Source: Flavobacteriaceae bacterium (GTDB lineage: Bacteria > Bacteroidota > Bacteroidia > Flavobacteriales > Flavobacteriaceae). From it: 10,344 nucleotides of DNA. Position 1 is the first letter of the stretch. The number at the start of each line of letters is the position of its first letter. Position numbers and translations under genes: made by a program. The stretch spans positions 1 through 10,344 of the forward strand of contig WFZY01000174.1 in NCBI GenBank assembly GCA_015489265.1, read 5' to 3'. Under the pieces are notes generated by a model. It worked only from the letters and a program-made list of their open reading frames with translations, made no database searches and was not told the DNA's origin. Positions 1-6,778 of this stretch are shown in pieces.

Positions 1-100
1 AATAGTTTGGCAAATTTTCTCAGGTAAAATTACGTTTTTATTTTCAAAGTATTAAGTACAAAACAATCCGGTAACAAAATAATTAATACATTTCTTTTGC

Positions 101-108
101 TACATTTG
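101..108 (+). promoter_or_regulatory. Probable -7 element of the CPBP protease gene
   Basis: TACATTTG matches the Bacteroidota -7 consensus TAnnTTTG exactly and lies 23 bases before the ATG at 132. No TTG is present at the expected 17-23 base spacing upstream, so only half of the promoter is supported. Confidence 0.5.
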
Positions 109-131
109 CCATTGAAACCAAATCTGCATAT

Positions 132-965
132 ATGTCAAAAAAGAAAATCTTACTTCGGCTTTTGGGCTTTATTATTGCTTACATATTTATAGTCGGTTTA
201 TTCCAATTTTTAGGCGGTGTGTTATCCGGCATGTCGTTGACAGAACCCACACCCATGACCCCAATGCAATTGTTTGCCACGGTTTTCGGCACTTTTTTAG
301 GAACGCTTTTAATACTGTATATTTTTACCAAATGGGTTGACCAAATCAAATTTGTAGAAATCGGTTTACAAACCGGCACAATCTTTAAAGATTTTTTTTG
401 GGGATTTTTACTCGGATTTTTGCCTATTGCATTGGGGTTTATCATTCTGTGGCAGGTGGGTGTCATACAACACATTCAAATACATTTTAATTTTCCCGAC
501 TTGCTGCTTTCAATCCTAATTTTTTTATTCGTTGCTTTTAACGAAGAAGCTTTTTTGCGGGGATATGTTTTACGCAATCTGATGTCGGCTTTTAATAAAT
601 ATACGGCTTTACTACTGTCAGCAATTTTGTTTGCACTTTTACATATTTTTAATGACAACATTAATCCTATCGGCTTGACTAATGTTTTTTTAGCCGGTAT
701 TTTATTAGGATTGTCTTATGTGTTTACAAAAAATTTATGGTTTCCTATCGGTTTGCATTTTGCATGGAATATAACACAAACACTTTTTGGATTTAATGTC
801 AGCGGATTTAACAGCTATTCTATTTTAAGCTATCGCTTATCAGATAAAATGCGATGGTTGAGTGGTGGTGCTTTTGGGTTTGAAGGTTCGGTATTGTCGT
901 TGTTTTTTGAAATAATTTTGATAGTTTTTGTTTACTTTTTATTTAGAAAAAGACACAATACTTAA
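132..965 (+). CDS. CPBP family intramembrane metalloprotease (Abi/CAAX protease family)
   Basis: A 277-residue, very hydrophobic protein with about seven or eight membrane segments. All three signatures of the CPBP (Rce1-like, formerly Abi) family are present: E138-E139-xxx-R143, F167-xxx-H171, and H209-xxx-N213. The glutamates and histidines of these motifs form the active site inside the membrane, so the enzyme should be catalytically competent. Family members cleave peptides or prenylated proteins in the membrane; the substrate here cannot be told from sequence, and bacterial members have varied roles, including bacteriocin self-immunity. The ATG at 132 is the first in frame and follows a TAnnTTTG element. 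The gene stands alone on its strand. Its stop codon at 963-965 shares bases with that of the convergent DUF6168-like gene, leaving no room for a terminator between them. Confidence 0.93.
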   Translation: MSKKKILLRLLGFIIAYIFIVGLFQFLGGVLSGMSLTEPTPMTPMQLFATVFGTFLGTLLILYIFTKWVDQIKFVEIGLQTGTIFKDFFWGFLLGFLPIALGFIILWQVGVIQHIQIHFNFPDLLLSILIFLFVAFNEEAFLRGYVLRNLMSAFNKYTALLLSAILFALLHIFNDNINPIGLTNVFLAGILLGLSYVFTKNLWFPIGLHFAWNITQTLFGFNVSGFNSYSILSYRLSDKMRWLSGGAFGFEGSVLSLFFEIILIVFVYFLFRKRHNT

Positions 966-1345
966 AATTTTCTCATCAACAAAACCGCAAAAAATACTTC
1001 ATAAATCAAATAAGCAAAATACAAACTGACAATAGTGTATAAAACATTGTGACTTAAACTAATACCGGGTTGAAAAACAAACACTAGAAAATAACCCATC
1101 ACCAGCATTAACTTAATCATGGTCCAAGCCAAAAAGGTATAACCGATATATTTTTTGTGCAGGTAGTGTACTAAAACCAAATTCATTAACATCAGAGCCG
1201 ATATGCCCGATATGAAATAATAAAATTGCCAAACAAAAGCCGGATGCTCAACGCAAAAAATATCAATAAATAGTTGGTTTAAAAAATAGATAACCACAAA
1301 AGCAACTATAGTCGAAAGATATAAATAAACAGGTGTCCGGTTCAT
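962..1345 (-). CDS. DUF6168-like four-helix membrane protein of the ATP synthase neighbourhood
   Basis: A 127-residue protein that is almost entirely membrane-embedded, with predicted helices at about 8-27, 38-60, 68-91 and 99-122. The frame stays open upstream to 1459, but that longer start would run deep into atpZ and add a non-hydrophobic tail. The ATG at 1345 is preferred because it forms an ATGA overlap with the TGA of atpZ (1344-1342), the usual sign of translational coupling. Position directly after AtpZ, size and topology fit the flavobacterial DUF6168 proteins that sit between atpZ and atpB; this is recognition by context and shape. A role in ATP synthase assembly, like AtpI, is inference. 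Usually atpB follows, but here the gene ends against a convergent protease gene. Confidence 0.78.
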   Translation of the reverse strand: MNRTPVYLYLSTIVAFVVIYFLNQLFIDIFCVEHPAFVWQFYYFISGISALMLMNLVLVHYLHKKYIGYTFLAWTMIKLMLVMGYFLVFVFQPGISLSHNVLYTIVSLYFAYLIYEVFFAVLLMRKF

Positions 1346-1560
1346 TTTAATAATTTTTTGACGCGCCACATAATGTAAAACATGGCGATAAAAACTGCCG
1401 ACAAACTTGAAATAATCAAATAAATATTTTGTTCGTTCGGATATTTTACATCTAACCAAGCCCCAAACTTATAGCCCGCAAAAATGATGAGAAACATTTC
1501 AAACGGAATAGATGTAAACTGTAAAAACTTACGCGAATTATTTGGCTTTGGCAGTGACAT
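1342..1560 (-). CDS. atpZ: AtpZ/AtpI family F0F1-ATPase accessory protein
   Basis: A 72-residue protein with two membrane segments (about 18-36 and 46-65) separated by a short loop that carries the G33-xWLD motif typical of AtpZ. The basic N-terminal segment and the basic C-terminal end (RVKKLLK) suggest both ends face the cytoplasm. AtpI/AtpZ proteins are small accessory factors encoded at the front of ATP synthase operons and are linked to c-ring assembly or magnesium handling. The ATG at 1560 lies inside the end of the bactofilin gene, a 23-base overlap, and the TGA overlaps the start of the next gene, so all three are probably translated together from one message. The downstream ATP synthase subunits are absent from the window. 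Confidence 0.85.
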   Translation of the reverse strand: MSLPKPNNSRKFLQFTSIPFEMFLIIFAGYKFGAWLDVKYPNEQNIYLIISSLSAVFIAMFYIMWRVKKLLK

Positions 1561-1927
1561 TTTTTTGGGTTTGACCGGTCTTCATTTGACAAGTGGCATT
1601 AAACACGGCTCCGGGTTCTATAGCCAATTTACCTATGACTACATTGCCGTCAATATTTGCGCTTGATTTGACACTCAAAAGATTTTCAACGACTAAATCG
1701 CCGGAAACTTTACCCAAAATTTCAGCATTGCCACACTTGATGTTGCCGTCTAAAACCCCTTTTTCGCCTAATACGATTTTAGCGGTTGTGGTCAAATTGC
1801 CTTCAAAATGCCCATCTATTCTAAAGTCTTCTTGTGAAGTAATATCACCTTTAATTTTAGTTGTTGCCCCAATATGATTAGGTAATTTGGAAAATTCGGT
1901 CGTGTTTTTTTTCTTTTCTGCAAACAT
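1538..1927 (-). CDS. Bactofilin (polymer-forming cytoskeletal protein, DUF583)
   Basis: A 129-residue protein whose core (about 20-115) is the right-handed beta-helix domain of bactofilins. It shows the repeating short strands with regularly spaced glycine and hydrophobic residues, for example the stretches GDITSQEDFRIDGHFEGN and ILGKVSGDLVVENLLSV. Short, charged, disordered tails flank the core, as usual. Bactofilins assemble without nucleotides into filaments at the inner face of the membrane and organise envelope, shape or motility factors. It follows the sprE/porW gene by 42 bases and overlaps atpZ by 23 bases, a gene order common in flavobacteria, so it is probably expressed from the sprE promoter; no -7 element is visible just upstream. 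Its exact job here is not shown by the sequence. Confidence 0.9.
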   Translation of the reverse strand: MFAEKKKNTTEFSKLPNHIGATTKIKGDITSQEDFRIDGHFEGNLTTTAKIVLGEKGVLDGNIKCGNAEILGKVSGDLVVENLLSVKSSANIDGNVVIGKLAIEPGAVFNATCQMKTGQTQKNVTAKAK

Positions 1928-1969
1928 AATTCAGTGCTATTTATGTGTTCGTTTGTTTGTATGGATTTG

Positions 1970-4486
1970 TTATTTAGTGTTTTTCTTAAGAAAATCTTTA
2001 TACGCTTCCAATTTTTTAGTGAGCTGAAGCGTTTTGTAATTGTCAGACGAAATTACAAAATAATCACTTGCTGTGCAAGCACTTTTTTTAAGTAAATCGG
2101 CTAAATAAGCAGCTGATTGCGGACTTAAAAAATTATGCACGACAACAAAAGATTGTTTACCTGTAAAAGGGTCTTTTGAGATATGCAAATGCGTACTTTT
2201 GTTTTCAACAATCACTTTTTGAATACAGTCAACATAATTATCTACTTCCGGACTGAAAATATCATATGGGATAACTAATTTGTACGAATCGGATTTGGCA
2301 TTGGTATAGACCTTTTTCTTATATTTATTGACTAATTCCATGCGCTTTTTGGCTTCGGTTTCATACGGACTTTTGGGATATTTTAAAATGATATTCTGCA
2401 AAGCTTTCTCATACGCTGCCAAACCTTGACTACGAGCAATAGCCGTAGATCGCAACAATTCTATTTTACCCAACTCTGGGTGAAAACTGAATTTGAGCAA
2501 CAAAGGATCCGATGCTTTAAGTAAGCTGTCATATTTTTGCGCCGTATATAGCCGGTATAGTTTTTCGTATGCCTGTTGAAAAGCTTTATTGGAACGTTCG
2601 GATATTTTATCGGGATGTTGAATCAGCTCGGCATAAATACTCTTTGGGTATTTTTCGACTATTTCTTGTGCCAAATGTTCCGCCAGCAAGTTTTTACCCA
2701 TGTCTTTATAAACCTTATAAAGATTGTATTTTGCCGGCGGCACCAATTCAGGTTTCGGGTTTGAAGCCAACATGGTTTCCAAATTTTCTTTGGCTTTCTC
2801 TAGTTCCTTAAATTTTTCGTAATAAATCATACCCACTTGATAGTGTGCATAGTTTAAATCGCCAAGTATGCTGTCAATTTTTTTGGGTGCTACGGGTATT
2901 TGTTTATAATAAAAACCGACTTTGTATTTGTCCGGCACATTTTTTTCTTTTTGATTGGTATCATCTTCGGTAGTTGCAGTATCTTCATCATCCGTAACAT
3001 CTTCATCGTCCATACTCATTTTATTTTTCAAGCGCCACATATCGGCTAAACTCATATTGCCCCAAGTTTTTTCAAAATAAGCTTTTCCTTTTTCAACCAA
3101 CGAATTATTATAAAAGTAAAAACTCGTGTATTTGGGATTAACTTGCGAAAAATCGGTTTGTGAAGCTTGTTTTTGCATGGCTTCAGCTTCTTTTTGACGC
3201 AATTTGTCGATATAATCTTGAATTAATTTGACGCGCGTTAAACTATCGGCGCGTACCAAAGTCATGATACTATCATTGCGTTTAATCAGTTTTTCGAGTA
3301 CAATGATATCGTCTATATTGTTGCGTTTGTGTTGCGTTTTAAGGTATTTTAAAGTTTCTTTGGGCATTACTTGCAACAAACTATCCAGATATACCCCCGC
3401 CATCAAATAATCTTTCTTTTGAAATCCGATATTTGACATTTGCTCGTATGCCTTTTCTTTTAATATTTTATCTTGTGAACGCGCCGCTTTGGTGTAATAA
3501 GTTACGGCTGTTTTCAGACTGTCTTCATGGTGGAATATCTCACCGATTTCGTAATTGATATACGGATAAAATTTGTGAAATTCGTAGCGTTTGAGCTTGG
3601 TATAAAGCGATTTGAGCATTTCGGGATGCTGCTCGGTTTTGTCCAAAGACAAATGATAGCGGTATAATTCGGCTTGAATTCTATATTTTCGGGGACGTTT
3701 TTGGGCTTCTATTTGTTTTAAAAGTGAAACCGCCGAATCGCGCAATGCAATTTTATCTAATAACTGTGCCGTAATAAAATTATAACGGGCTTTGTGTTCT
3801 TTGTCTTTTGCCAAAGCGGCGGCTTTTTGCAAACTTTCGGCTGCCAAACGCAAGCTGTCCATATTGATTAAAGCTTGACCGGCGTAAGCATAAGCTTCTG
3901 ATTTAACATCTTGCGGTGTTTGTTTTTGACGGGCAAGAAATTTTAAATTCCGGATAGCCGGTGCATAATTTTCCATCCGGATGTTGGTTTTTTCCTTCCA
4001 CAACTTAAAATAGGGTCGAATATCCGAATCAAAATCATTATCCAATTCATAATTAAAAGCATCGAGTGCCGCCATAAACCGTTTTTGGTAATAGCGACTT
4101 TTGCCCAGTAATAAGTATGCTTTGTCTATTTGATTGTTTTCTTGCACACCGCGAATTTCCATGGAATGTTTCTGAATGGCTTTAACTGCTTTTTCTTCGG
4201 CACGTTCCAGATTGGAATTGGTATTTTTTTGTCCGGGTAAACTGATGACGTACTCGGCATTAAACCGTTCTACCGGTAGTATTTCGAAAAAATTATCGTG
4301 GTAATTTTCTTGAATATTATTGACTTCTTCATTTAAAGCTTCTTCGCCGTTAAACAAAACATTGTATTTAGTGGACAGCTCGTGCAAGTTTCTATTGACA
4401 AAATTATTGCGCTGCGTGGAACAACGCATAAGCACCAAGCTTAAACTAAACAGTCCAAAAGCAGTGAAAAGTAATCTTTTGTTCAT
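1970..4486 (-). CDS. sprE: T9SS/gliding lipoprotein SprE (PorW family), TPR protein
   Basis: An 838-residue protein that starts with a basic, hydrophobic signal sequence ending at C22, followed by the family-typical CSTQRNNFVNRNLHEL segment and FNGEEAL. Helical TPR-like repeats fill most of residues 90-380 and 540-715. A strongly acidic linker lies at 492-509, and a conserved-looking C-terminal domain covers about 735-835 (LVIPYDIFSPEVDNYVD onward). Length is in the family range. SprE in Flavobacterium and PorW in Porphyromonas are periplasm-facing lipoproteins needed for type IX secretion and, in gliders, motility; PorW is reported to contact the PorK/N ring complex. The residue before C22 is arginine, unusual for a lipobox. 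The gene heads the reverse operon with bactofilin 42 bases downstream. No convincing -7 element is seen just before the start; AAAAAGTA at 4551-4558 is only a weak match on the minus strand. Confidence 0.9.
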   Translation of the reverse strand: MNKRLLFTAFGLFSLSLVLMRCSTQRNNFVNRNLHELSTKYNVLFNGEEALNEEVNNIQENYHDNFFEILPVERFNAEYVISLPGQKNTNSNLERAEEKAVKAIQKHSMEIRGVQENNQIDKAYLLLGKSRYYQKRFMAALDAFNYELDNDFDSDIRPYFKLWKEKTNIRMENYAPAIRNLKFLARQKQTPQDVKSEAYAYAGQALINMDSLRLAAESLQKAAALAKDKEHKARYNFITAQLLDKIALRDSAVSLLKQIEAQKRPRKYRIQAELYRYHLSLDKTEQHPEMLKSLYTKLKRYEFHKFYPYINYEIGEIFHHEDSLKTAVTYYTKAARSQDKILKEKAYEQMSNIGFQKKDYLMAGVYLDSLLQVMPKETLKYLKTQHKRNNIDDIIVLEKLIKRNDSIMTLVRADSLTRVKLIQDYIDKLRQKEAEAMQKQASQTDFSQVNPKYTSFYFYNNSLVEKGKAYFEKTWGNMSLADMWRLKNKMSMDDEDVTDDEDTATTEDDTNQKEKNVPDKYKVGFYYKQIPVAPKKIDSILGDLNYAHYQVGMIYYEKFKELEKAKENLETMLASNPKPELVPPAKYNLYKVYKDMGKNLLAEHLAQEIVEKYPKSIYAELIQHPDKISERSNKAFQQAYEKLYRLYTAQKYDSLLKASDPLLLKFSFHPELGKIELLRSTAIARSQGLAAYEKALQNIILKYPKSPYETEAKKRMELVNKYKKKVYTNAKSDSYKLVIPYDIFSPEVDNYVDCIQKVIVENKSTHLHISKDPFTGKQSFVVVHNFLSPQSAAYLADLLKKSACTASDYFVISSDNYKTLQLTKKLEAYKDFLKKNTK

Positions 4487-4571
4487 TATATCGTAATTTA
4501 GTTCCGGAAAGTCCGAAAAGCCCTAATGTTATAAAACGCTAATTTACATAAAAAAGTATAAATGATGATGT

Positions 4572-4603
4572 GGTTATTTGGTTATTTGAGGAATTGAGGA
4601 TTT
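4572..4603. repeat. Degenerate 8-bp tandem repeats, about four units
   Basis: GGTTATTT occurs twice in tandem (4572-4579 and 4580-4587), followed in register by GAGGAATT (4588-4595) and GAGGATTT (4596-4603). The segment TATTTGAGGAATTGA (4583-4597) recurs exactly at 4829-4843, about 246 bases away. Such purine/T octamer texts are common in flavobacterial intergenic DNA; whether this copy does anything is unknown. Confidence 0.6.
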
Positions 4604-4604
4604 G

Positions 4605-4634
4605 TTGGTGCTTCAAAGACTATTTATAACTTTG
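4605..4634 (+). promoter_or_regulatory. Full Bacteroidota-type promoter match without an assigned gene
   Basis: TTG at 4605-4607, a 19-base spacer, then TAACTTTG at 4627-4634 fits the TTG-N17-23-TAnnTTTG consensus exactly. It is the only site in the window where both elements were found at proper spacing. Transcription would start near 4640, over 400 bases before the next forward gene. Downstream are a 21-codon ORF (4659-4724) and the 4741-4775 hairpin, so a short RNA is possible. In AT-rich DNA a chance match is also possible. Confidence 0.4.
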
Positions 4635-4679
4635 ATAATATTTTTTGTTCCGGACTATATGGTTGCTTACAATCATTAT

Positions 4680-4695
4680 ACGGAAAGTATTCCGT
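4680..4695. repeat. Short perfect inverted repeat
   Basis: ACGGAA, a four-base loop AGTA, then TTCCGT form a 6-bp hairpin within the untranslated stretch behind the promoter-like site at 4605-4634. It is short, and it matters mainly because it lies between that site and the larger hairpin at 4741-4775. Confidence 0.45.
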
Positions 4696-4740
4696 TAAAT
4701 ACTTGTGCTAACGATATGACGTAAAGTAAAAGATGATTGC

Positions 4741-4775
4741 CGGACCTACTAGGTTTTGGAAATCTAGTAGGTCTG
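4741..4775. repeat. Strong 35-nt palindrome, REP-like element or RNA hairpin
   Basis: GACCTACTAG (4743-4752) and CTAGTAGGTC (4764-4773) are perfect reverse complements. Pairing extends inward through a G-T wobble and three A-T pairs to a three-base loop TGG (4757-4759), and outward through one wobble to a C-G pair, for a stem of about 16 bp. No T-run follows on either strand, so a classic terminator is unlikely, and it lies between divergent genes where neither transcript would end. Dispersed palindromes of this general look occur between genes in flavobacteria, so a REP-like repeat is the leading explanation. Confidence 0.7.
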
Positions 4776-4993
4776 ATAAGAAAATATAATTAAATGATAA
4801 TCAACAAACTAATTTTGAAGTTAGTCGGTATTTGAGGAATTGATAAAATGATGAATGAATAAATGCGGACAGCGGCTTGACGCAAATATATATCTAAAAA
4901 ACAAGAAATTAGATAGAAATCTATTAATCACAAAGTGATGACAAAATCATTATGGTCAAAATTTTAATTAAAAAATCAAATAAAGAATTTTTA

Positions 4994-5001
4994 TATCTTT
5001 G
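4994..5001 (+). promoter_or_regulatory. Probable -7 element of the unknown gene at 5051
   Basis: TATCTTTG matches TAnnTTTG and lies 49 bases upstream of the ATG at 5051. No TTG is seen 17-23 bases further upstream; that stretch is nearly pure A/T. Confidence 0.45.
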
Positions 5002-5050
5002 AGAAGTTGCATAATAAGCAAATAACCAGACTGTTTATAATATTTTGATT

Positions 5051-6391
5051 ATGAAAAAACATCTTTGGGTCACATTAAGTTTTTTAGTGCTTTTTAGTTT
5101 TATTTTTTATATGCTTGGTCATAAAAAAAGACCTGATGCAAAAGAAAAATTCATAGAAGAGAACAAAGAACTTTTTGATATAATAGATAACTATACTTTT
5201 CAAACGCCCATACTGTATATAGTAGGAAAAAGTTACCCCAGCACGCATATTTTCTTTCACTCATATGAAAAAGATACAATTATGTCTATTGTTTCTTGGC
5301 CAACTTTATTAGAAAATGATACTTGGTGGATTAATACAATCTATTATAAATCGAAACTAAATTTTATAAAAAACAAGAAATTTATTCGCATTAATACTCC
5401 TCCCCCTGACGGTATTTTCTGGTTGACAAAAAGACAACCGGTTATTTTTTTTAATATGGATTTGTATAAACCGTCTTTTAAAACACATTTAAAGCCGAAC
5501 ATTCCCGACTCTTTAAAAAGAAATTTTCCTTTCGGTTCCTTTCATGGTCATAAACAATGGTTTTATCTGTACAAAAACGGCAAATTCATCAAAATAAATC
5601 TCATAAGAGATAGCATTTATAAAGATAAACCTTATTATATTATTAAAAAAGAAAATGTGCAAGACAGTATTTTACCAAAAGAAGATGATTTATTAAATGA
5701 CATTTATCCAGCTGAAAATGATACCATCAAAGTTATTGTGAAGCAAAATGAAATCAGCAAAATACTTATTCCTGATGCGCAAAAAGAAAATTTTACTTAC
5801 CTAAAATATAAGAATAAAGCAAAGATTGTTAATCAGTTATACTTGTCCTTGCTCAATATGATTTTAAAATTTGAGCCGGATTTTCAATTGAAAAAAATCA
5901 GTTATAAAGTCAATATGCGTTTCAAAGCACTTCAATATATAACCGATGACAGCCCGGCTTATCCACTAGATTTTGACGATATGATTTTGCGAGGAAAGAA
6001 TCTGGAAACAAATCAACCTTACATTAAGTTGCCCCATCCGGATTTTTTAAATCCACAACAACATAGTGCTTTTGCACAAATGTTTAATTTTGATAATGAT
6101 ACCGAATTAATTCATAATCTTGAACAAAAATATTTAAAATTTATCGAACCGCTATCGCTAAAAAAACAAGAGGTTGCTTACAAAAAGATTTTAAACAATA
6201 TTGATGATTACCGTGATTGCTGTCCGGAGTATATAAAACAAGCAGAGGCCTTTTTTAAGAAGAAACAATTCAATTCATTTGATGATTTGTCTGTTGAAAT
6301 TTATCCTGATGCTATATTTTTACACATCACACTTATGGGACAAAATGGAGAAAGCTATAATTTGAATATTTCAAATCTTAATAAAGAGTAA
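5051..6391 (+). CDS. Hypothetical membrane-anchored protein, family not recognised
   Basis: A 446-residue protein that I do not recognise. It begins with a basic residue pair and one hydrophobic segment (about 4-22) that has no lipobox cysteine and no obvious cleavage site, so it is probably a signal anchor with the bulk outside the cytoplasm. The rest is lysine- and aromatic-rich, with short beta-type stretches such as WWINTIYYKSKLNFI (92-106) and WFYLYKNGKFIKINLI (170-185), an acidic segment near 203-224, and a helical C-terminal third with adjacent cysteines (390-391). No catalytic motif is visible. A TTG six bases upstream is in frame, but the ATG at 5051 is the better start because it gives a normal MKKH signal sequence. 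It stands alone between two repeat-rich, gene-free regions, which would fit an acquired or fast-evolving gene. It appears intact. Confidence 0.85.
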   Translation: MKKHLWVTLSFLVLFSFIFYMLGHKKRPDAKEKFIEENKELFDIIDNYTFQTPILYIVGKSYPSTHIFFHSYEKDTIMSIVSWPTLLENDTWWINTIYYKSKLNFIKNKKFIRINTPPPDGIFWLTKRQPVIFFNMDLYKPSFKTHLKPNIPDSLKRNFPFGSFHGHKQWFYLYKNGKFIKINLIRDSIYKDKPYYIIKKENVQDSILPKEDDLLNDIYPAENDTIKVIVKQNEISKILIPDAQKENFTYLKYKNKAKIVNQLYLSLLNMILKFEPDFQLKKISYKVNMRFKALQYITDDSPAYPLDFDDMILRGKNLETNQPYIKLPHPDFLNPQQHSAFAQMFNFDNDTELIHNLEQKYLKFIEPLSLKKQEVAYKKILNNIDDYRDCCPEYIKQAEAFFKKKQFNSFDDLSVEIYPDAIFLHITLMGQNGESYNLNISNLNKE

Positions 6392-6440
6392 AATTTTAAA
6401 CTTGCTTTTATAATTCTGATAAATTTATCCCCAGCTGGTG

Positions 6441-6493
6441 CGCGATTGTATCGCGTTCCGTACTACCCGCACGAATCCTTTCGTGTGGTAGTA
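6441..6493. repeat. Two adjacent hairpins, REP-like element
   Basis: The first hairpin is CGCGAT (6441-6446), loop TGT, ATCGCG (6450-6455). The second is TACTACC (6461-6467) pairing with GGTAGTA (6487-6493), enclosing CACGAA (6470-6475) pairing with TTCGTG (6480-6485) around loop TCCT. Only a bulged C (6468) and a G-T wobble interrupt the second stem. The block is clearly richer in G and C than its surroundings. It begins 49 bases after the stop of the unknown gene but lacks a T-run, so a REP-like dispersed repeat is more likely than a terminator. An RNA-end-stabilising hairpin is an alternative. Confidence 0.65.
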
Positions 6494-6718
6494 TAATATT
6501 ATAAAAAATCGAATGGTAAAAACTAAAAATAATCAAAAAGCCGACTACTGCATGCTAAAAATCATAACAAAATATTGTAAGTTTAAATGATGAATATCGA
6601 TTAACGAACGCCGAATGATGAAGTAATCGAGAAGCCAAAATCTTAAATAAAAATTAAGAAAAAAGCTTGTAGTCTGCGGTCATTACCCTTGCCATACGAA
6701 GGTTTTCCGTAAACTTAA

Positions 6719-6778
6719 CCCGCATTATTCATATAAGAACGCAGTGAATTATATGAATCAGCGATGGAATAAGGCGGG
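6719..6778. repeat. Nested, mutually exclusive inverted repeats
   Basis: ATTCATATAA (6727-6736) and TTATATGAAT (6749-6758) are perfect reverse complements. An outer pair, CCCGCATTATTC (6719-6730) and GAATAAGGCGGG (6767-6778), matches with one mismatch. The two arms share ATTC at 6727-6730, which can pair with GAAT at either 6755-6758 or 6767-6770, so alternative folds compete. This could be an RNA structure or the remains of a mobile element end. No matching gene is attached. Confidence 0.6.

Larger units (their letters stand above)
4487..5050. other. Gene-free divergent intergenic region, repeat-rich
   Basis: These 564 bases separate the starts of sprE and the unknown gene at 5051. They hold octamer-period repeats (4572-4603), a 15-base direct repeat, a short hairpin (4680-4695), a strong 35-nt hairpin (4741-4775), a forward promoter-like site at 4605-4634, and a minus-strand -7-like TATATTTG at 4890-4883. 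That last site would give sprE a leader of almost 400 bases if used, but it lacks a TTG at proper spacing. No ORF of convincing length is present. The length and repeat content suggest either insertion debris or an untranslated RNA. Confidence 0.7.

Noticed and set aside
132..965. CPBP protease as part of an abortive-infection or bacteriocin system
   Set aside because: No bacteriocin, toxin or defence genes are nearby; the family has many housekeeping-type members and the gene stands alone.
1346..1459. N-terminal extension of the DUF6168-like gene to an ATG at 1459
   Set aside because: It would lie fully inside atpZ and add non-hydrophobic residues; the ATG at 1345 has the ATGA coupling overlap with the atpZ stop.
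4741..4775. Hairpin as an intrinsic terminator
   Set aside because: No T-run follows on either strand, and neither neighbouring gene is transcribed towards it.
4883..4890. Minus-strand TATATTTG as the main sprE promoter
   Set aside because: It matches the -7 consensus, but no TTG lies at 17-23 bases and it would create a leader of almost 400 bases; chance match in AT-rich DNA is likely.
5045..5050. TTG start six bases upstream of the unknown gene
   Set aside because: ATG at 5051 gives a normal MKKH signal sequence and needs no rare start codon.
6513..6590. 25-codon ORF beginning MVKTKNNQ in the repeat region
   Set aside because: Short, A-rich, no promoter element and no sign of protein-like constraint; expected by chance in AT-rich DNA.
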